Positions 1-7,491 of a stretch of DNA of 29,209 bases are shown one piece after another; positions within the stretch are counted from its first letter, which is position 1, and each line of letters begins with the position of its first letter. The notes under the pieces are model-generated. The model did not search any database. It saw only the letters and a program-made list of their open reading frames with translations, and was not told where the DNA came from. A program made the translations under genes and the position numbers. This DNA comes from CAZDHT01 sp964505325 (GTDB lineage Bacteria > Planctomycetota > PUPC01). The DNA is taken from NCBI GenBank assembly GCA_964505325.1, contig CAZDHT010000040.1:1-29209 (forward strand). The letters run 5' to 3'.

Positions 1-150
1 GAAGAGGCACGCGCGCCGGCCCGCCGGGAGGGTGCACAGGCGGGGCGCCGGGCGCGCGGTGCCGCCGTTGTCTTTGGCCGCATCAAAGGAGGAAGCGCGG
101 CGAGGGAACGGACAGGAGCCTGATGGCAACCGGCCAGGGGAACGCGCGCT

Positions 151-173
151 CCGCCCCCTGCGGGGCGGCTTTT
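151..173 (+). terminator. Rho-independent terminator-like hairpin
   Basis: A perfect 7-bp stem (CCGCCCC pairing with GGGGCGG) closes a CTGC loop and is followed directly by CTTTT. It would end plus-strand transcription entering from outside the window, before the first microprotein gene at 224. I see no convincing gene in bases 1-150. Confidence 0.55.
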
Positions 174-223
174 GGCGTGTCGTCCCCCTGGACGGATTGA
201 GTTGCGTTGTTGGAGGTGTCGGT

Positions 224-385
224 ATGGCGCCCAGACAAACGTGCACGCACGACGGCGCACGGTTCCACTCCGTGCAGCGGCTCGGTCGGCTCCCGCCGGT
301 GGAGCTCTGGCACTGCCCGCAGTGCAAGAGCACCGTGTCGGCGGAGACGCTGGACCGGTCCCGTAGGTCGGTCGCGGCGGCATAA
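224..385 (+). CDS. zinc-ribbon-like microprotein, copy 1
   Basis: This encodes a 53-residue protein with no function I recognise. The start is ATG 224, which has a GGAGG ribosome-binding site about seven bases upstream; the frame stays open further upstream but conservation with the second copy begins here. Visible features are C7-x-H9 near the N-terminus, a central motif containing FHSVQ and LGRLPPVELWHC, and a CxxC pair (C31, C34), together a likely zinc-binding knuckle. The tail is Arg/Ser/Ala-rich. A paralogue of exactly the same length lies at 709-870. The protein could be a small zinc-ribbon regulator or structural protein; zinc binding is inferred from Cys/His spacing only. Confidence 0.7.
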   Translation: MAPRQTCTHDGARFHSVQRLGRLPPVELWHCPQCKSTVSAETLDRSRRSVAAA

Positions 386-708
386 GCAGAGGCGAACAAA
401 CGCGCGTTACAGGCGTTGCGCGCATGTTCGCTCGTCGGGCTCCAGGCCCTGTCCAGGGTCGGAGTGTATCTGGCTGTCCTTCGGCTGAGGGGGGAACGGC
501 CATAGGGCAAGTAGAGACTGTCACAGCCTGAGTGCGTTGAAGCGCGCCGCTGCGCCGCGCTCGCCCGACCGGTCCCTGGCCGGCGCGAGGCGATTGCGGC
601 TGCGCGCGGCGCCCATATTCCCGTCCGGCCGCGAGAGCGGCCGCGCGGGCGCAGTGAGTCAGCGATTGGGCAAGTGGACCGCTTACCTGTTTTGAAGGAG
701 GACGGCCT
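386..708. other. intergenic region between the two microprotein genes
   Basis: No gene is evident in this 323-base stretch. It holds a compact hairpin at 626-643: a perfect 7-bp stem (CGGCCGC/GCGGCCG) closing a GAGA loop of the GNRA class, without a T-run, so it is not a standard terminator. The stretch 541-660 is very rich in CGCG/GCGC. No clear promoter was found. Confidence 0.4.
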
Positions 709-870
709 ATGGTGCCGAGGCATCTGTGTCAGCATACGCACGCACGGTTCCATTCCGTGCAGCAACTGGGGAGACTGCCGCCGGTGGAGCTCTGGCACTG
801 TCCGACGTGCAGGAGCACCATCGCGGCGGAACACGCCGGCGGGTCGCGCCGGTCGGCGGCCGCATCGTAG
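709..870 (+). CDS. zinc-ribbon-like microprotein, copy 2
   Basis: This 53-residue protein is a paralogue of the one at 224-385. It shares the FHSVQ and LGRLPPVELWHC core, the C7-x-H9 pair, the C31-x-x-C34 pair and an Arg/Ser/Ala tail. The start is ATG 709 with an AGGAGG site six to seven bases upstream. The best-conserved stretch is residues 13-31; the ends have drifted, so the core has been under selection since duplication. Both copies also keep an inverted repeat in the DNA (GCACGG ... CCGTGC) within the FHSV codons, which may only reflect conserved coding. The next gene encodes a secreted PEP-CTERM-like protein, but no functional link is shown. Confidence 0.72.
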   Translation: MVPRHLCQHTHARFHSVQQLGRLPPVELWHCPTCRSTIAAEHAGGSRRSAAAS

Positions 871-921
871 TCTGAGGAACGCGAGATTACGGATCAGGTG
901 GAGAGAGCAAGTCTTGGGGAA

Positions 922-939
922 CCCCGGAGTGTACCGGGG
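922..939 (+). other. small hairpin upstream of the secreted-protein gene
   Basis: CCCCGG and CCGGGG form a 6-bp stem around AGTGTA, roughly 50 bases after the microprotein stop codon and 48 bases before the next start. No T-run follows, so it may be an mRNA structure or a weak terminator. Confidence 0.3.
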
Positions 940-986
940 ATTCCACGCTCGCATTCTCTCTCACTCTTTTGGAAAGGAGGTCTGCG

Positions 987-2003
987 ATGAAAAGCAGACT
1001 GGCAGTGATTGTGGTCGTATTGTTGGTGTTTGGTGGTTCGGCCCTGGCCGGGGTCAGCTTCGATGTGGTCAACTACGAGGGCTACGTTGACCTCAGCCCG
1101 TTGAAGAACTACGGAGTGAACAGCGGGAACACGCTCTCGGACGTCAACTACGCGTCGGCGGGCGGCGAGCTATTCGTATTGGCTACTCGGGGCACGATCG
1201 CGGGTCCCCCCGTCTACTGCATTGGCCTGCCCCACGCGGGCGACACGGTCACCATGCCGACCAGGTCGCTCGGGAGCGCTTCGTATGTCAACAACTCGAT
1301 GCAGATTACATCGATTTCCTCACAGGGCGACGACGTAGTGTGTGGCAAACACGTCGGCGGCTATGACAGTTCTACCAAGTGGATAGAGGACCGGGTCGGC
1401 GGGAACCTCTACACGTACAGCGGCAACGCGCCCGGCGACGACAGGTACACGTGGATCTGGCACAACGGCCCAGACGGCCGCGGAGCCACCCTCACGGCAA
1501 GCTCGAGCGGGGGCTACACCCCACCAGGATGGTTCTTTGGGGCAACTGCCACCTCCTGGGACAAGGAGTTCCAGAACATGGTCGGCCACGGCCAGATGAA
1601 CACGAACCACGAGATGCGAGGTAACTACCCCAGCCCGGACGACGGAGAGGTCGGGTATCTGGAGGGCGGCAAGTTGGCCTTCCTGTACGTCTCTTACGAC
1701 ACTACCGAGAACAACAAGCGGTACATCGAGGCTGGCGAGATGACGTGGGACGGCGCAAAGTGGGTGGCGCCCGGCGCCGCCGAAGCGGACCTTTCGCCCG
1801 AGGACTATGCTCCGGACACTGCCGGCCACTCGCTGAGGATCACGCTCGGCGAGCAGGACGGCATGGAGAAGCTGTGGGTGCTGGACACGTCGACGTCGAA
1901 GCTGCACGTGTTCAACTTCGAGGGGGCGGAGCCCATCGCTGAGCCGGCGGGGCTGTCGGCAGTTGGCCTGGCGCTGATAGCGCTGCGCAGGCGTCGCCGC
2001 TGA
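987..2003 (+). CDS. secreted protein with PEP-CTERM-like anchor signal
   Basis: This 338-residue protein of unknown function starts at ATG 987, seven bases after an AAGGAGG site; the frame is open upstream but that stretch contains the ribosome-binding site. Residues 1-21 are a clear Sec signal peptide (basic start, Val/Leu-rich core, likely cleavage after ALA). The middle is rich in Gly, Ser, Thr, Asp, Tyr and Trp, with no domain I can name. The C-terminus has the three parts of a PEP-CTERM sorting signal: an AEPA motif in place of PEP, a hydrophobic segment (GLSAVGLALIAL) and a final RRRRR. Such proteins are known exosortase substrates that reach the envelope or exopolysaccharide layer. No exosortase gene lies in the window. 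Confidence 0.8.
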   Translation: MKSRLAVIVVVLLVFGGSALAGVSFDVVNYEGYVDLSPLKNYGVNSGNTLSDVNYASAGGELFVLATRGTIAGPPVYCIGLPHAGDTVTMPTRSLGSASYVNNSMQITSISSQGDDVVCGKHVGGYDSSTKWIEDRVGGNLYTYSGNAPGDDRYTWIWHNGPDGRGATLTASSSGGYTPPGWFFGATATSWDKEFQNMVGHGQMNTNHEMRGNYPSPDDGEVGYLEGGKLAFLYVSYDTTENNKRYIEAGEMTWDGAKWVAPGAAEADLSPEDYAPDTAGHSLRITLGEQDGMEKLWVLDTSTSKLHVFNFEGAEPIAEPAGLSAVGLALIALRRRRR

Positions 2004-2009
2004 GGGAGA

Positions 2010-2050
2010 AAAAGGATGAGCAACGGGCGGGAGGTCACGGCTTCCCGCCC
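2010..2050 (-). terminator. terminator-like inverted repeat at the trpE 3' end
   Basis: GGGCGGGA (2025-2032) and TCCCGCCC (2043-2050) form a perfect 8-bp stem with a 10-nt loop. Read on the minus strand a T5 run follows about 11 bases later, suiting termination of the trpE transcript. The stem overlaps the last trpE codons and the stop. It also lies between convergent genes, so it could partly serve both strands. Confidence 0.5.
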
Positions 2051-3534
2051 ATCTGGGTCTCGGCGATCTTGACGGCGCGGAGCACGGCGCGCGCCTTGTT
2101 CAGCGTCTCCTGGTATTCGTTTTCGGGGACGCTGTCGGCGACCAAGCCGCCGCCGGCCTGCACGTACGCGTCGTCCCCGACGAGCGTCAGCGTGCGGATG
2201 ATGATCCCCGTGTTCATGTTGCCGCCGTACGTCACGTACCCGACTGCGCCGCCGTACGGCCCGCGCACGTCCGGCTCGAGCTCGTCCAGGATCTGCATGG
2301 CGCGGACCTTGGGCGCGCCGGAGAGGGTCCCCGCCGGCAGCGCCGACCTCAGCGCGTCGAAGCACGTCTTCCCTTCCTTCAACGTCCCGGACACCTGCGA
2401 GGTGATGTGCATCACGTGGCTGAACCGCTCGATGATCATCACGTCGTCGAGGGTGACCGTGTTGAACTCGCATACCCGGCCGACGTCGTTGCGGCCGAGG
2501 TCGACCAGCATGATGTGCTCGGCCCGCTCCTTGGGGTCGTGGATCAGTTCTTCGGCCAGGGCGGCGTCCTCCGGCTCGGTCTTGCCGCGCTTGCGGGTGC
2601 CGGCGATGGGGCGGACGATCATGCGCCGCCCGTCCACCTTGACCATCACCTCCGGTGACGCTCCGATCAGCTTCAGGTTGCCCAGCTTGATGTAGAACAT
2701 GTACGGCGACGGATTGACCGCGCGCAGCACGCGGTAGATGTCGAACGCGTCGGCGGCGGTCTTGGCGTGCAGCCGCTGCGAGAGGACGACCTGAAAGATG
2801 TCCCCAGCGGCAATGTACTCCTTGCACGTGTCAACCGCCGCGAGGTAATCGGCTTTCTCGAAGTTCGACTCGAACTCGATCTCCTCGGTGCCCTCGGTCA
2901 CGATGTCGTCGTGCACGAACGAGACCGACGTGCTCAACTTGTCGACCACGAGATCGATCTGCTCGACCGCCCGGTCGTAAGCCTCGCGCACGTCGCGGTC
3001 GATGTGAGCGTTGCTGATTGCCTTGATGGTATGGTACACGTGGTCGAACACGATGACGGTGTCGTAGAACATAAAGCACATGTCGGGCAGGCCGAGTGAC
3101 CGCGCCGGCCGGTTGGGCAGGTCTTCGACGTAGCGGACGACGTCGTAGGCGAAATAGCCGACCGCGCCGCCGGTGAACGAAGTCTCCTGCTCGGGCAGGC
3201 CGGGCACCGACACCGGCTTCGAGCGCGTGGCGAGCCGCTCGAACTCCGCGATGGGGTCGTCGCTGGGATACTCGTCAATCGTCTCGTCGTGCTCGTACTT
3301 GCACACGCCCTTGGTGCACTCGAACACGGCGGCGGGTCCGAAGCCCAGCACCGAGTAGCGGCCGATCTTCTCGCCGCCCGTCACGCTCTCCAGCAGGAAG
3401 CAGTCTTCCTGGTGCCCGAACCGCATGAACACCGACACCGGGGTAAGCGTGTCGGCAAGCAGTTGGCGATAGACGGGAACGACCGCGCCCTGCGTCGCGA
3501 GCTTCTGGAATTCTTCAAACGTTGGACAATACAT
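2035..3534 (-). CDS. trpE: anthranilate synthase component I
   Basis: This 499-residue enzyme converts chorismate and ammonia or glutamine-derived ammonia to anthranilate, the first committed step of tryptophan synthesis. Family motifs are all present: LLES (residues 47-50), part of the tryptophan feedback site; GASPE (291-295); RPIAGTRKRG (308-317); and PAGTLSGAPK (400-409). The length is normal for TrpE, and the LLES motif favours TrpE over aminodeoxychorismate synthase PabB. The ATG at 3534 follows a GGAG site. It is the last gene of a minus-strand run after fabD, fabG and a four-helix-bundle gene, and no trpG or other trp gene lies next to it. The glutaminase subunit must be encoded elsewhere. 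Confidence 0.95.
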   Translation of the reverse strand: MYCPTFEEFQKLATQGAVVPVYRQLLADTLTPVSVFMRFGHQEDCFLLESVTGGEKIGRYSVLGFGPAAVFECTKGVCKYEHDETIDEYPSDDPIAEFERLATRSKPVSVPGLPEQETSFTGGAVGYFAYDVVRYVEDLPNRPARSLGLPDMCFMFYDTVIVFDHVYHTIKAISNAHIDRDVREAYDRAVEQIDLVVDKLSTSVSFVHDDIVTEGTEEIEFESNFEKADYLAAVDTCKEYIAAGDIFQVVLSQRLHAKTAADAFDIYRVLRAVNPSPYMFYIKLGNLKLIGASPEVMVKVDGRRMIVRPIAGTRKRGKTEPEDAALAEELIHDPKERAEHIMLVDLGRNDVGRVCEFNTVTLDDVMIIERFSHVMHITSQVSGTLKEGKTCFDALRSALPAGTLSGAPKVRAMQILDELEPDVRGPYGGAVGYVTYGGNMNTGIIIRTLTLVGDDAYVQAGGGLVADSVPENEYQETLNKARAVLRAVKIAETQMGGKP

Positions 3535-3566
3535 TGGTCAGACTCCGGTCATACCGAGGCGCCGCT

Positions 3567-4130
3567 TCATCGGTTGTCGCGCGCCTTCCGGCGAGCGTGG
3601 TACAGGCGCTCCGTGAACCCACCTTTATCGAGAAAGGCCCTTTCCAACTGCCGCAGTTGCTGGTCGAGCAGGTAGTTCGTTTGGTGGATGAGGCAGATCA
3701 ACGTGTCCGCCGCGACCTCAGGCGATCTTTCTTCGATATAGGTCTTATAAGTCCTATAGGACCTATTCTCGGCATAGGCCAGCTTGCGGATGGCCTTCGC
3801 CTTTGGGTGGTCCTTATCCCAGAGCGGCAGATCGTGCTGCCGGAGGAAGTCCTGGTAGTCGAGCAGCAGTTCTTCCAGGCTGGCGCGAGCCACCCCAACC
3901 AGCTTCAGCTCGATCTTCTTCGAAGTGCCGGAGGCCTGACTGCCCTCGGCGATGTTCTGCTTTCCGCTTCGCGCGGCCTGCACCATCTGGTCGTGCGTGC
4001 GCGAGCGCGGGGGGATGAAGCGATCGCAGAAGGCGACGGTGGCGTCGCAGATGATCTCCGCACCCCGATAGGACTTGAGCGTGCGGTACCCGCCGTGGGC
4101 GGGGATAAGGTTGGGCTCTTTCGGAGTCAT
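3567..4130 (-). CDS. four-helix-bundle protein with suffix domain (IVS/Avd-like)
   Basis: This 187-residue protein resembles the four-helix-bundle family that includes proteins encoded in 23S rRNA intervening sequences and the Avd accessory proteins of diversity-generating retroelements. Typical segments are GYRTLKSYRGAEIICDATV (14-32), the QAARSGKQNIAEGS core (51-64), and a C-terminal suffix with TNYLLDQQL and GGFTERLYHARR. Between helices 3 and 4 (residues about 123-131) sits RSYRTYKTY, encoded by three direct 9-nt repeats of the same type that flank the gene. The start is ATG 4130 behind GAGGG; a frame extending upstream would run through the palindromic repeat array and is rejected. The role of stand-alone members is unknown; binding of nucleic acid is known for Avd but is only inference here. 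Confidence 0.82.
   Translation of the reverse strand: MTPKEPNLIPAHGGYRTLKSYRGAEIICDATVAFCDRFIPPRSRTHDQMVQAARSGKQNIAEGSQASGTSKKIELKLVGVARASLEELLLDYQDFLRQHDLPLWDKDHPKAKAIRKLAYAENRSYRTYKTYIEERSPEVAADTLICLIHQTNYLLDQQLRQLERAFLDKGGFTERLYHARRKARDNR
3738..3764 (-). repeat. in-frame 9-nt repeat array inside the four-helix-bundle gene
   Basis: Three tandem 9-nt units read on the minus strand as AGGTCCTAT, AGGACTTAT and AAGACCTAT, encoding RSY-RTY-KTY. Degenerate units may continue to about 3780. The units belong to the same family as the arrays at 4151-4190 and 4968-4989. Confidence 0.85.
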
Positions 4131-4150
4131 CCTGGCGCCCTCGTGAGTGG

Positions 4151-4190
4151 CATAGGTCGTATAGGTCCTATAGGACCTATGGGACCTATG
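4151..4190. repeat. 9-nt palindromic repeat array between fabG and the four-helix-bundle gene
   Basis: This 40-bp stretch is a near-perfect palindrome. Its central 20 bp (4161-4180) is fully palindromic, with half-site ATAGGTCCTA, and the outer arms match at 8 of 10 positions. It is built of 9-nt units of the ATAGGTCCT type. It begins five bases after the fabG stop codon and ends 20 bases before the four-helix-bundle start. Confidence 0.9.
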
Positions 4191-4195
4191 CTGCC

Positions 4196-4951
4196 CTACA
4201 TGGCCAGTCCGCCGTCGACCGGGATCACCTGGCCGGTGATGTAGCCGGCGGCGTCGCCGGCGAGGAAGGCGACACATCTCGCCACGTCCTCGGCGTAGCC
4301 GGCCTTCTCATCGGACAGCCCGGGCCGCGTGAGCGGGATGTTCCGGACGAAGCTCTCGCGCGCCTCGTCGCTCAGTTCGTGCGTCATTTCGGTCATGATG
4401 TAGCCGGGTGCGACGGCGTTGACGTTGATGTTCCGCGAGCCGAACTCCTTGGCGACCGCCTTGGTGAACCCGATCAGGCCCGCCTTCGACGCCGCGTAGT
4501 TCGCCTGCCCGGCATTGCCGAAGATCCCCACCACCGATGAGATGTTCACGATCTTGCCGTACTTCTGCTTCATCATCTGCCGAATCACCGCCTTGGTGCA
4601 GATGAACGCTCCCTTGAGGTTCACCGCCAGCACGGCGTCCCAATCTGCCTCGCTCATCCGCATCAGCAAGCCGTCCCTCGTGATCCCGGCATTGTTCACC
4701 AGGATGCTGAGATTGCCGAACTCGGCTACGATGTCTTTCGCAACCGCCGTCATCTCGTCAAGCTTGGTGACGTCGGCCTTCCTGGCGATGCAGCGGACGC
4801 CTTTCGCCTCGACCTCCTTGACCGCCTCACCCGCATCGATGACGTCCGCTATGCAGATGTCGGCGCCCTGCTCCGCCAGCGCCAGGCAGATCGCCTTTCC
4901 GATCCCGCGCGCGCCGCCCGTCACGAGCGCCGCCTTGCCGTTCAGATCCAT
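4196..4951 (-). CDS. fabG: 3-oxoacyl-[acyl-carrier-protein] reductase
   Basis: This is a classical short-chain dehydrogenase that reduces 3-oxoacyl-ACP with NADPH in fatty acid elongation. Numbered from the upstream ATG at 4954, it shows the cofactor motif TGGARGIG (12-19), NNAG (87-90), catalytic Ser140, Tyr153 and Lys157 in the YAASK motif, and a C-terminal GQVIPVDGG. Two ATGs lie in tandem (4954 and 4951). The second is preferred because it leaves five bases after the AGGAGG site, against two for the first, giving 251 residues. It follows fabD by about 33 bases, which supports FabG over other short-chain dehydrogenases. Repeat palindromes lie at both ends of the gene. Confidence 0.93.
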   Translation of the reverse strand: MDLNGKAALVTGGARGIGKAICLALAEQGADICIADVIDAGEAVKEVEAKGVRCIARKADVTKLDEMTAVAKDIVAEFGNLSILVNNAGITRDGLLMRMSEADWDAVLAVNLKGAFICTKAVIRQMMKQKYGKIVNISSVVGIFGNAGQANYAASKAGLIGFTKAVAKEFGSRNINVNAVAPGYIMTEMTHELSDEARESFVRNIPLTRPGLSDEKAGYAEDVARCVAFLAGDAAGYITGQVIPVDGGLAM

Positions 4952-4967
4952 CATCTCCTCCTCACGT

Positions 4968-4989
4968 CATAGGTCCTATAGGACCTATG
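4968..4989. repeat. 22-bp perfect palindrome between fabD and fabG
   Basis: The half-site CATAGGTCCTA is followed by its exact reverse complement. The fabD stop codon (TAG, complement at 4985-4987) is part of the palindrome. The units are the same as those in the arrays at 4151-4190 and 3738-3764. Confidence 0.92.
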
Positions 4990-5905
4990 CCGTCAAGTCG
5001 TCCATCGTTCCGACGTTCGACGTGTCCACGCCGCGGTCGGTCTTCGCCAGAAGGCCGCGCAGCACGCGACCGGGGCCGACTTCCAGCGCCTCGGTCATCC
5101 CTTCGGCGATCATGAACCGCATCGAATCCTCCCACAGCACCGGGCAGGTCAACTGCTTCGACAGCACCTCGCGCACCTGCTCGACCGTCGTGACGTAACG
5201 GGCGGAGACGTTGCTGACCAGCGGCACCCGGGGCGTCCTAATCTCCGTGCCCGCCAGTTCGGCGGCCAGCTTCTCTCGCGCCGGCTCCATCAAAGGGCTG
5301 TGAAAGGCGCCGCTTACCGGCAGCCGGATCGCTCGCCTCGCGCCGCGTTCCGTCGCCGCCTGCGCCGCGCGATCGACCGCCTCGACGGCCCCCGATAGCA
5401 CGATCTGGACGGGCGAATTGAAGTTGGCCGCCACGAGCACCCCGTCGCCCTGGCATGCGGCGACCACATCTATCACGACGTCTCGCGACAGGCCGATCAC
5501 GGATACCATTCCCCCGGGGTTAATCTCCCCGGCCTCCTTCATGAAGATGCCCCGCTGCCGCACGAGGCGGACGGCGTCCTCAAACTCGATCGCGCCGGCG
5601 TACACCAGGGCCGTATACTCGCCCAGGCTCAGCCCCGCGGTCATGTCGGCCTCGGCCGCCCCGCCCCCTGCCGTCAGGGCCTCCAGCGCCGCAATGCTCG
5701 TCACCAGCACCGCCGCCTGGCACACGACCGTGTCGTCCAGGTCGGCCTGCGGCCCTTGAAAGCAGAGCCGCGCGATGTCAATACCGGCCGTAGCGTTCGC
5801 CCGCTCGTACACCTCTCTGGCGGCGGGGACCGAATCATACAGGTCCTTGCCCATTCCGACCTGTTGAGCCCCCTGGCCGGGGAACAGAATCGCCCTCTTG
5901 CCCAT
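4985..5905 (-). CDS. fabD: malonyl-CoA:ACP transacylase
   Basis: This 306-residue enzyme moves malonyl groups from CoA to acyl carrier protein to feed fatty acid elongation. The motifs are complete: GQGAQ (10-14), GLSLGEY with nucleophile Ser93, RQRG with Arg118, and GAFHS with catalytic His202. The ATG at 5905 follows a GAGGA site, and a good promoter lies upstream (5947-5975). It is the first gene of the fabD-fabG-four-helix-trpE run. Its last codons run into a 22-bp palindrome that supplies the TAG stop. Confidence 0.95.
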   Translation of the reverse strand: MGKRAILFPGQGAQQVGMGKDLYDSVPAAREVYERANATAGIDIARLCFQGPQADLDDTVVCQAAVLVTSIAALEALTAGGGAAEADMTAGLSLGEYTALVYAGAIEFEDAVRLVRQRGIFMKEAGEINPGGMVSVIGLSRDVVIDVVAACQGDGVLVAANFNSPVQIVLSGAVEAVDRAAQAATERGARRAIRLPVSGAFHSPLMEPAREKLAAELAGTEIRTPRVPLVSNVSARYVTTVEQVREVLSKQLTCPVLWEDSMRFMIAEGMTEALEVGPGRVLRGLLAKTDRGVDTSNVGTMDDLTA

Positions 5906-5946
5906 ACAGTTTTCCTCGTCCGGCCCAATCCCCGCTGACAGAGCAG

Positions 5947-5975
5947 AGTGTATCAGGGGCGATTGCCCACGTCAA
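5947..5975 (-). promoter_or_regulatory. sigma70-type promoter of fabD
   Basis: On the minus strand TTGACG (-35) and TACACT (-10) are separated by 17 bases. The predicted transcription start is about 35 bases before the fabD ATG. Confidence 0.65.
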
Positions 5976-6059
5976 GAAAGAGCGAACGGGAGCGTGCGCA
6001 AGGGAGAGAAACCACTCGTTCGCCGCGTTACGCATGCCGGCGCCGAACGCCCTTTTCGT

Positions 6060-6088
6060 TTGACAACTCCGGCCAAGCTGCCTAGAAT
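6060..6088 (+). promoter_or_regulatory. sigma70-type promoter of the PqqD-ABC operon
   Basis: TTGACA and TAGAAT are separated by exactly 17 bases, among the best matches in the window. The predicted start is near 6095, giving a 45-base leader before ATG 6140. Confidence 0.75.
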
Positions 6089-6139
6089 CGCTCCTTGCCC
6101 TGAGCCGGCGAACTGTGGTACCTCTTTCCCGAGCTGCCG

Positions 6140-7042
6140 ATGGCCCGAGTCAAGGAATGGTCCCGCTTTGGGTGGCAGGGGATCACGTTCGATGTGCCCC
6201 CTGATTGGGACGTTACGCGATTTTATGGGACGCGCCGGAAGGGCTACGCACGCCTGGCCGATCCGGACGCCGCCCGGGTCGAGCTGCGCTGGGACAAGCC
6301 GAAGCGCGTGACTACGTTCGAGGCGGTGGCGGACCGGGTGACCAAGCAGATCGCCAAAGCGGGCAGACTGGCCATCGAGCGGCATACGCACCTCGCGCAA
6401 CTGGAGGGCAAGGACTGCGAGACGTTTACCTGCCGCCCGCTCAATGGCAAAGGGCCCTCGTCCTACGATATGATCAGCATCTGCCGCGAGTGCGGCCGGC
6501 TGGTAATGGCCCGAATCGCGTTCGCGCCCGGCGAGAACCTGAGGCCGATCGCGACACGCCTGTTCGGCTCGATGCAGGACCACTCATACGACGGGGCGGA
6601 TGTGTGGGCGGCGTATCAAGCTCAGTTCGCCGTCCCGGAGACGGTGGAGCTGGATCAAGCCCTGATCTACCCCGGCAGTCTCGACTTCCGTTTCGTGTAC
6701 CGGAAGGACCGGATCGACGTCGGCCGCCTGGCGCCCGGGTCAATGATTCTCCGGAAGACGACCCTTCAGGACTGGTTTCGCTCGTTCGCCAGGAAACGGT
6801 TCAAGAAGATCAAGTACGAGGGCCGCGAGGCCGAAATCAAGGGCCACCCGGGGCTGGAACTGACCGGGCGGCTCAAGGGGCTGGGGGCGCTGGCACCCCG
6901 GCTTGTCCGCCGCCAGCGCTACCTTTGCCGCTTGTGGCATTGTGACGTCTCTGATAAACTTTACTTCTTCGCGGTGCTGGCCCGTCGCAGCAACTTCGAC
7001 CGCTTCGCGGCCTATTACGAACGGGTCGTGTGCCACCAGTAG
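6140..7042 (+). CDS. uncharacterised protein with two similar halves, linked to PqqD-like and ABC genes
   Basis: I do not recognise this 300-residue protein. It lacks a signal peptide or membrane segment and is basic. Two halves look related: residues about 12-150 (starting GITFDVPPDWDV) and 155-300 (starting AQFAVPETVELD), each with a beta-rich opening, a charged stretch and a helix before a final strand pair. A CxxC pair occurs in the first half (ICRECG). The start is ATG 6140; no Shine-Dalgarno sequence is visible, but a strong promoter lies 52 bases upstream. It heads a four-gene run with gaps of 20-33 bases, so it likely acts with the PqqD-like protein and the transporter. The fold and function are unknown; the internal duplication is inference. 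Confidence 0.75.
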   Translation: MARVKEWSRFGWQGITFDVPPDWDVTRFYGTRRKGYARLADPDAARVELRWDKPKRVTTFEAVADRVTKQIAKAGRLAIERHTHLAQLEGKDCETFTCRPLNGKGPSSYDMISICRECGRLVMARIAFAPGENLRPIATRLFGSMQDHSYDGADVWAAYQAQFAVPETVELDQALIYPGSLDFRFVYRKDRIDVGRLAPGSMILRKTTLQDWFRSFARKRFKKIKYEGREAEIKGHPGLELTGRLKGLGALAPRLVRRQRYLCRLWHCDVSDKLYFFAVLARRSNFDRFAAYYERVVCHQ

Positions 7043-7075
7043 AGGAGGTGGGCGCCGGCCAGCTCGGGCGGACAC

Positions 7076-7471
7076 ATGGCAAAGACCGGCAAGAAGAAGC
7101 CCTCGCTGAGCAAATGGGATGCGCTGGACGCGGTGCCCGTGAAGAACCGGCTTTGTCAGGCCAAGACAACCGAGGAGGGAGTGATCCAGATTTCCGTACC
7201 CGTCCGCCCGTCCTTGTGGACAAAAGTGGCCAGAAGGTTGACACGCGTGCCCGAGTACAAGAAGATAGAACTCGACGAGATCGGCACGTTCGTCTGGAAC
7301 CACTGTGACGGCCGGACCAACGTTCGGGCGCTGATCAAGAAGCTGTGCAAGCGCTTCAAGCTCAACTACCGCGAGGGTGAGGTGTCGCTGACACAGTACC
7401 TGAGGACGTTGGCCCGGCGTAACCTGATTGGGCTGGCCGTCAGCGCCGATGGCCGCCGAAAAGGCCATTGA
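7076..7471 (+). CDS. PqqD-family (peptide-chaperone-like) protein
   Basis: This 131-residue protein has a PqqD-like core at about residues 64-120, including ELDEIGTFVWNHCDGRTNV and a helix-rich ending. PqqD domains are known as recognition elements that bind precursor peptides of RiPP pathways and present them to maturases. Here there is a basic N-terminal extension of about 60 residues and no radical SAM maturase beside it. The ATG at 7076 lacks a close ribosome-binding site; a GAGGAGG lies some 28 bases upstream. It sits 33 bases after an unknown gene and 20 bases before an FtsX-type permease. A role in handling an exported peptide or protein is inference from family and context. Confidence 0.8.
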   Translation: MAKTGKKKPSLSKWDALDAVPVKNRLCQAKTTEEGVIQISVPVRPSLWTKVARRLTRVPEYKKIELDEIGTFVWNHCDGRTNVRALIKKLCKRFKLNYREGEVSLTQYLRTLARRNLIGLAVSADGRRKGH

Positions 7472-7491
7472 CCTGCAGAGGAGACTTGGGT

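Noticed and set aside
122..199. A 24-codon frame with a nearby AGGAG site, possibly a leader peptide
   Set aside because: It runs straight through the terminator hairpin at 151-173 and has no paralogue or family features.
4131..4277. A 49-residue N-terminal extension of the four-helix-bundle protein
   Set aside because: The extension translates the palindromic array and overlaps fabG; ATG 4130 with its GAGGG site matches the usual family start.
3735..4990. The repeat arrays as a CRISPR array
   Set aside because: Units are only 9 nt, there are no spacers of regular length, and no cas genes are present.
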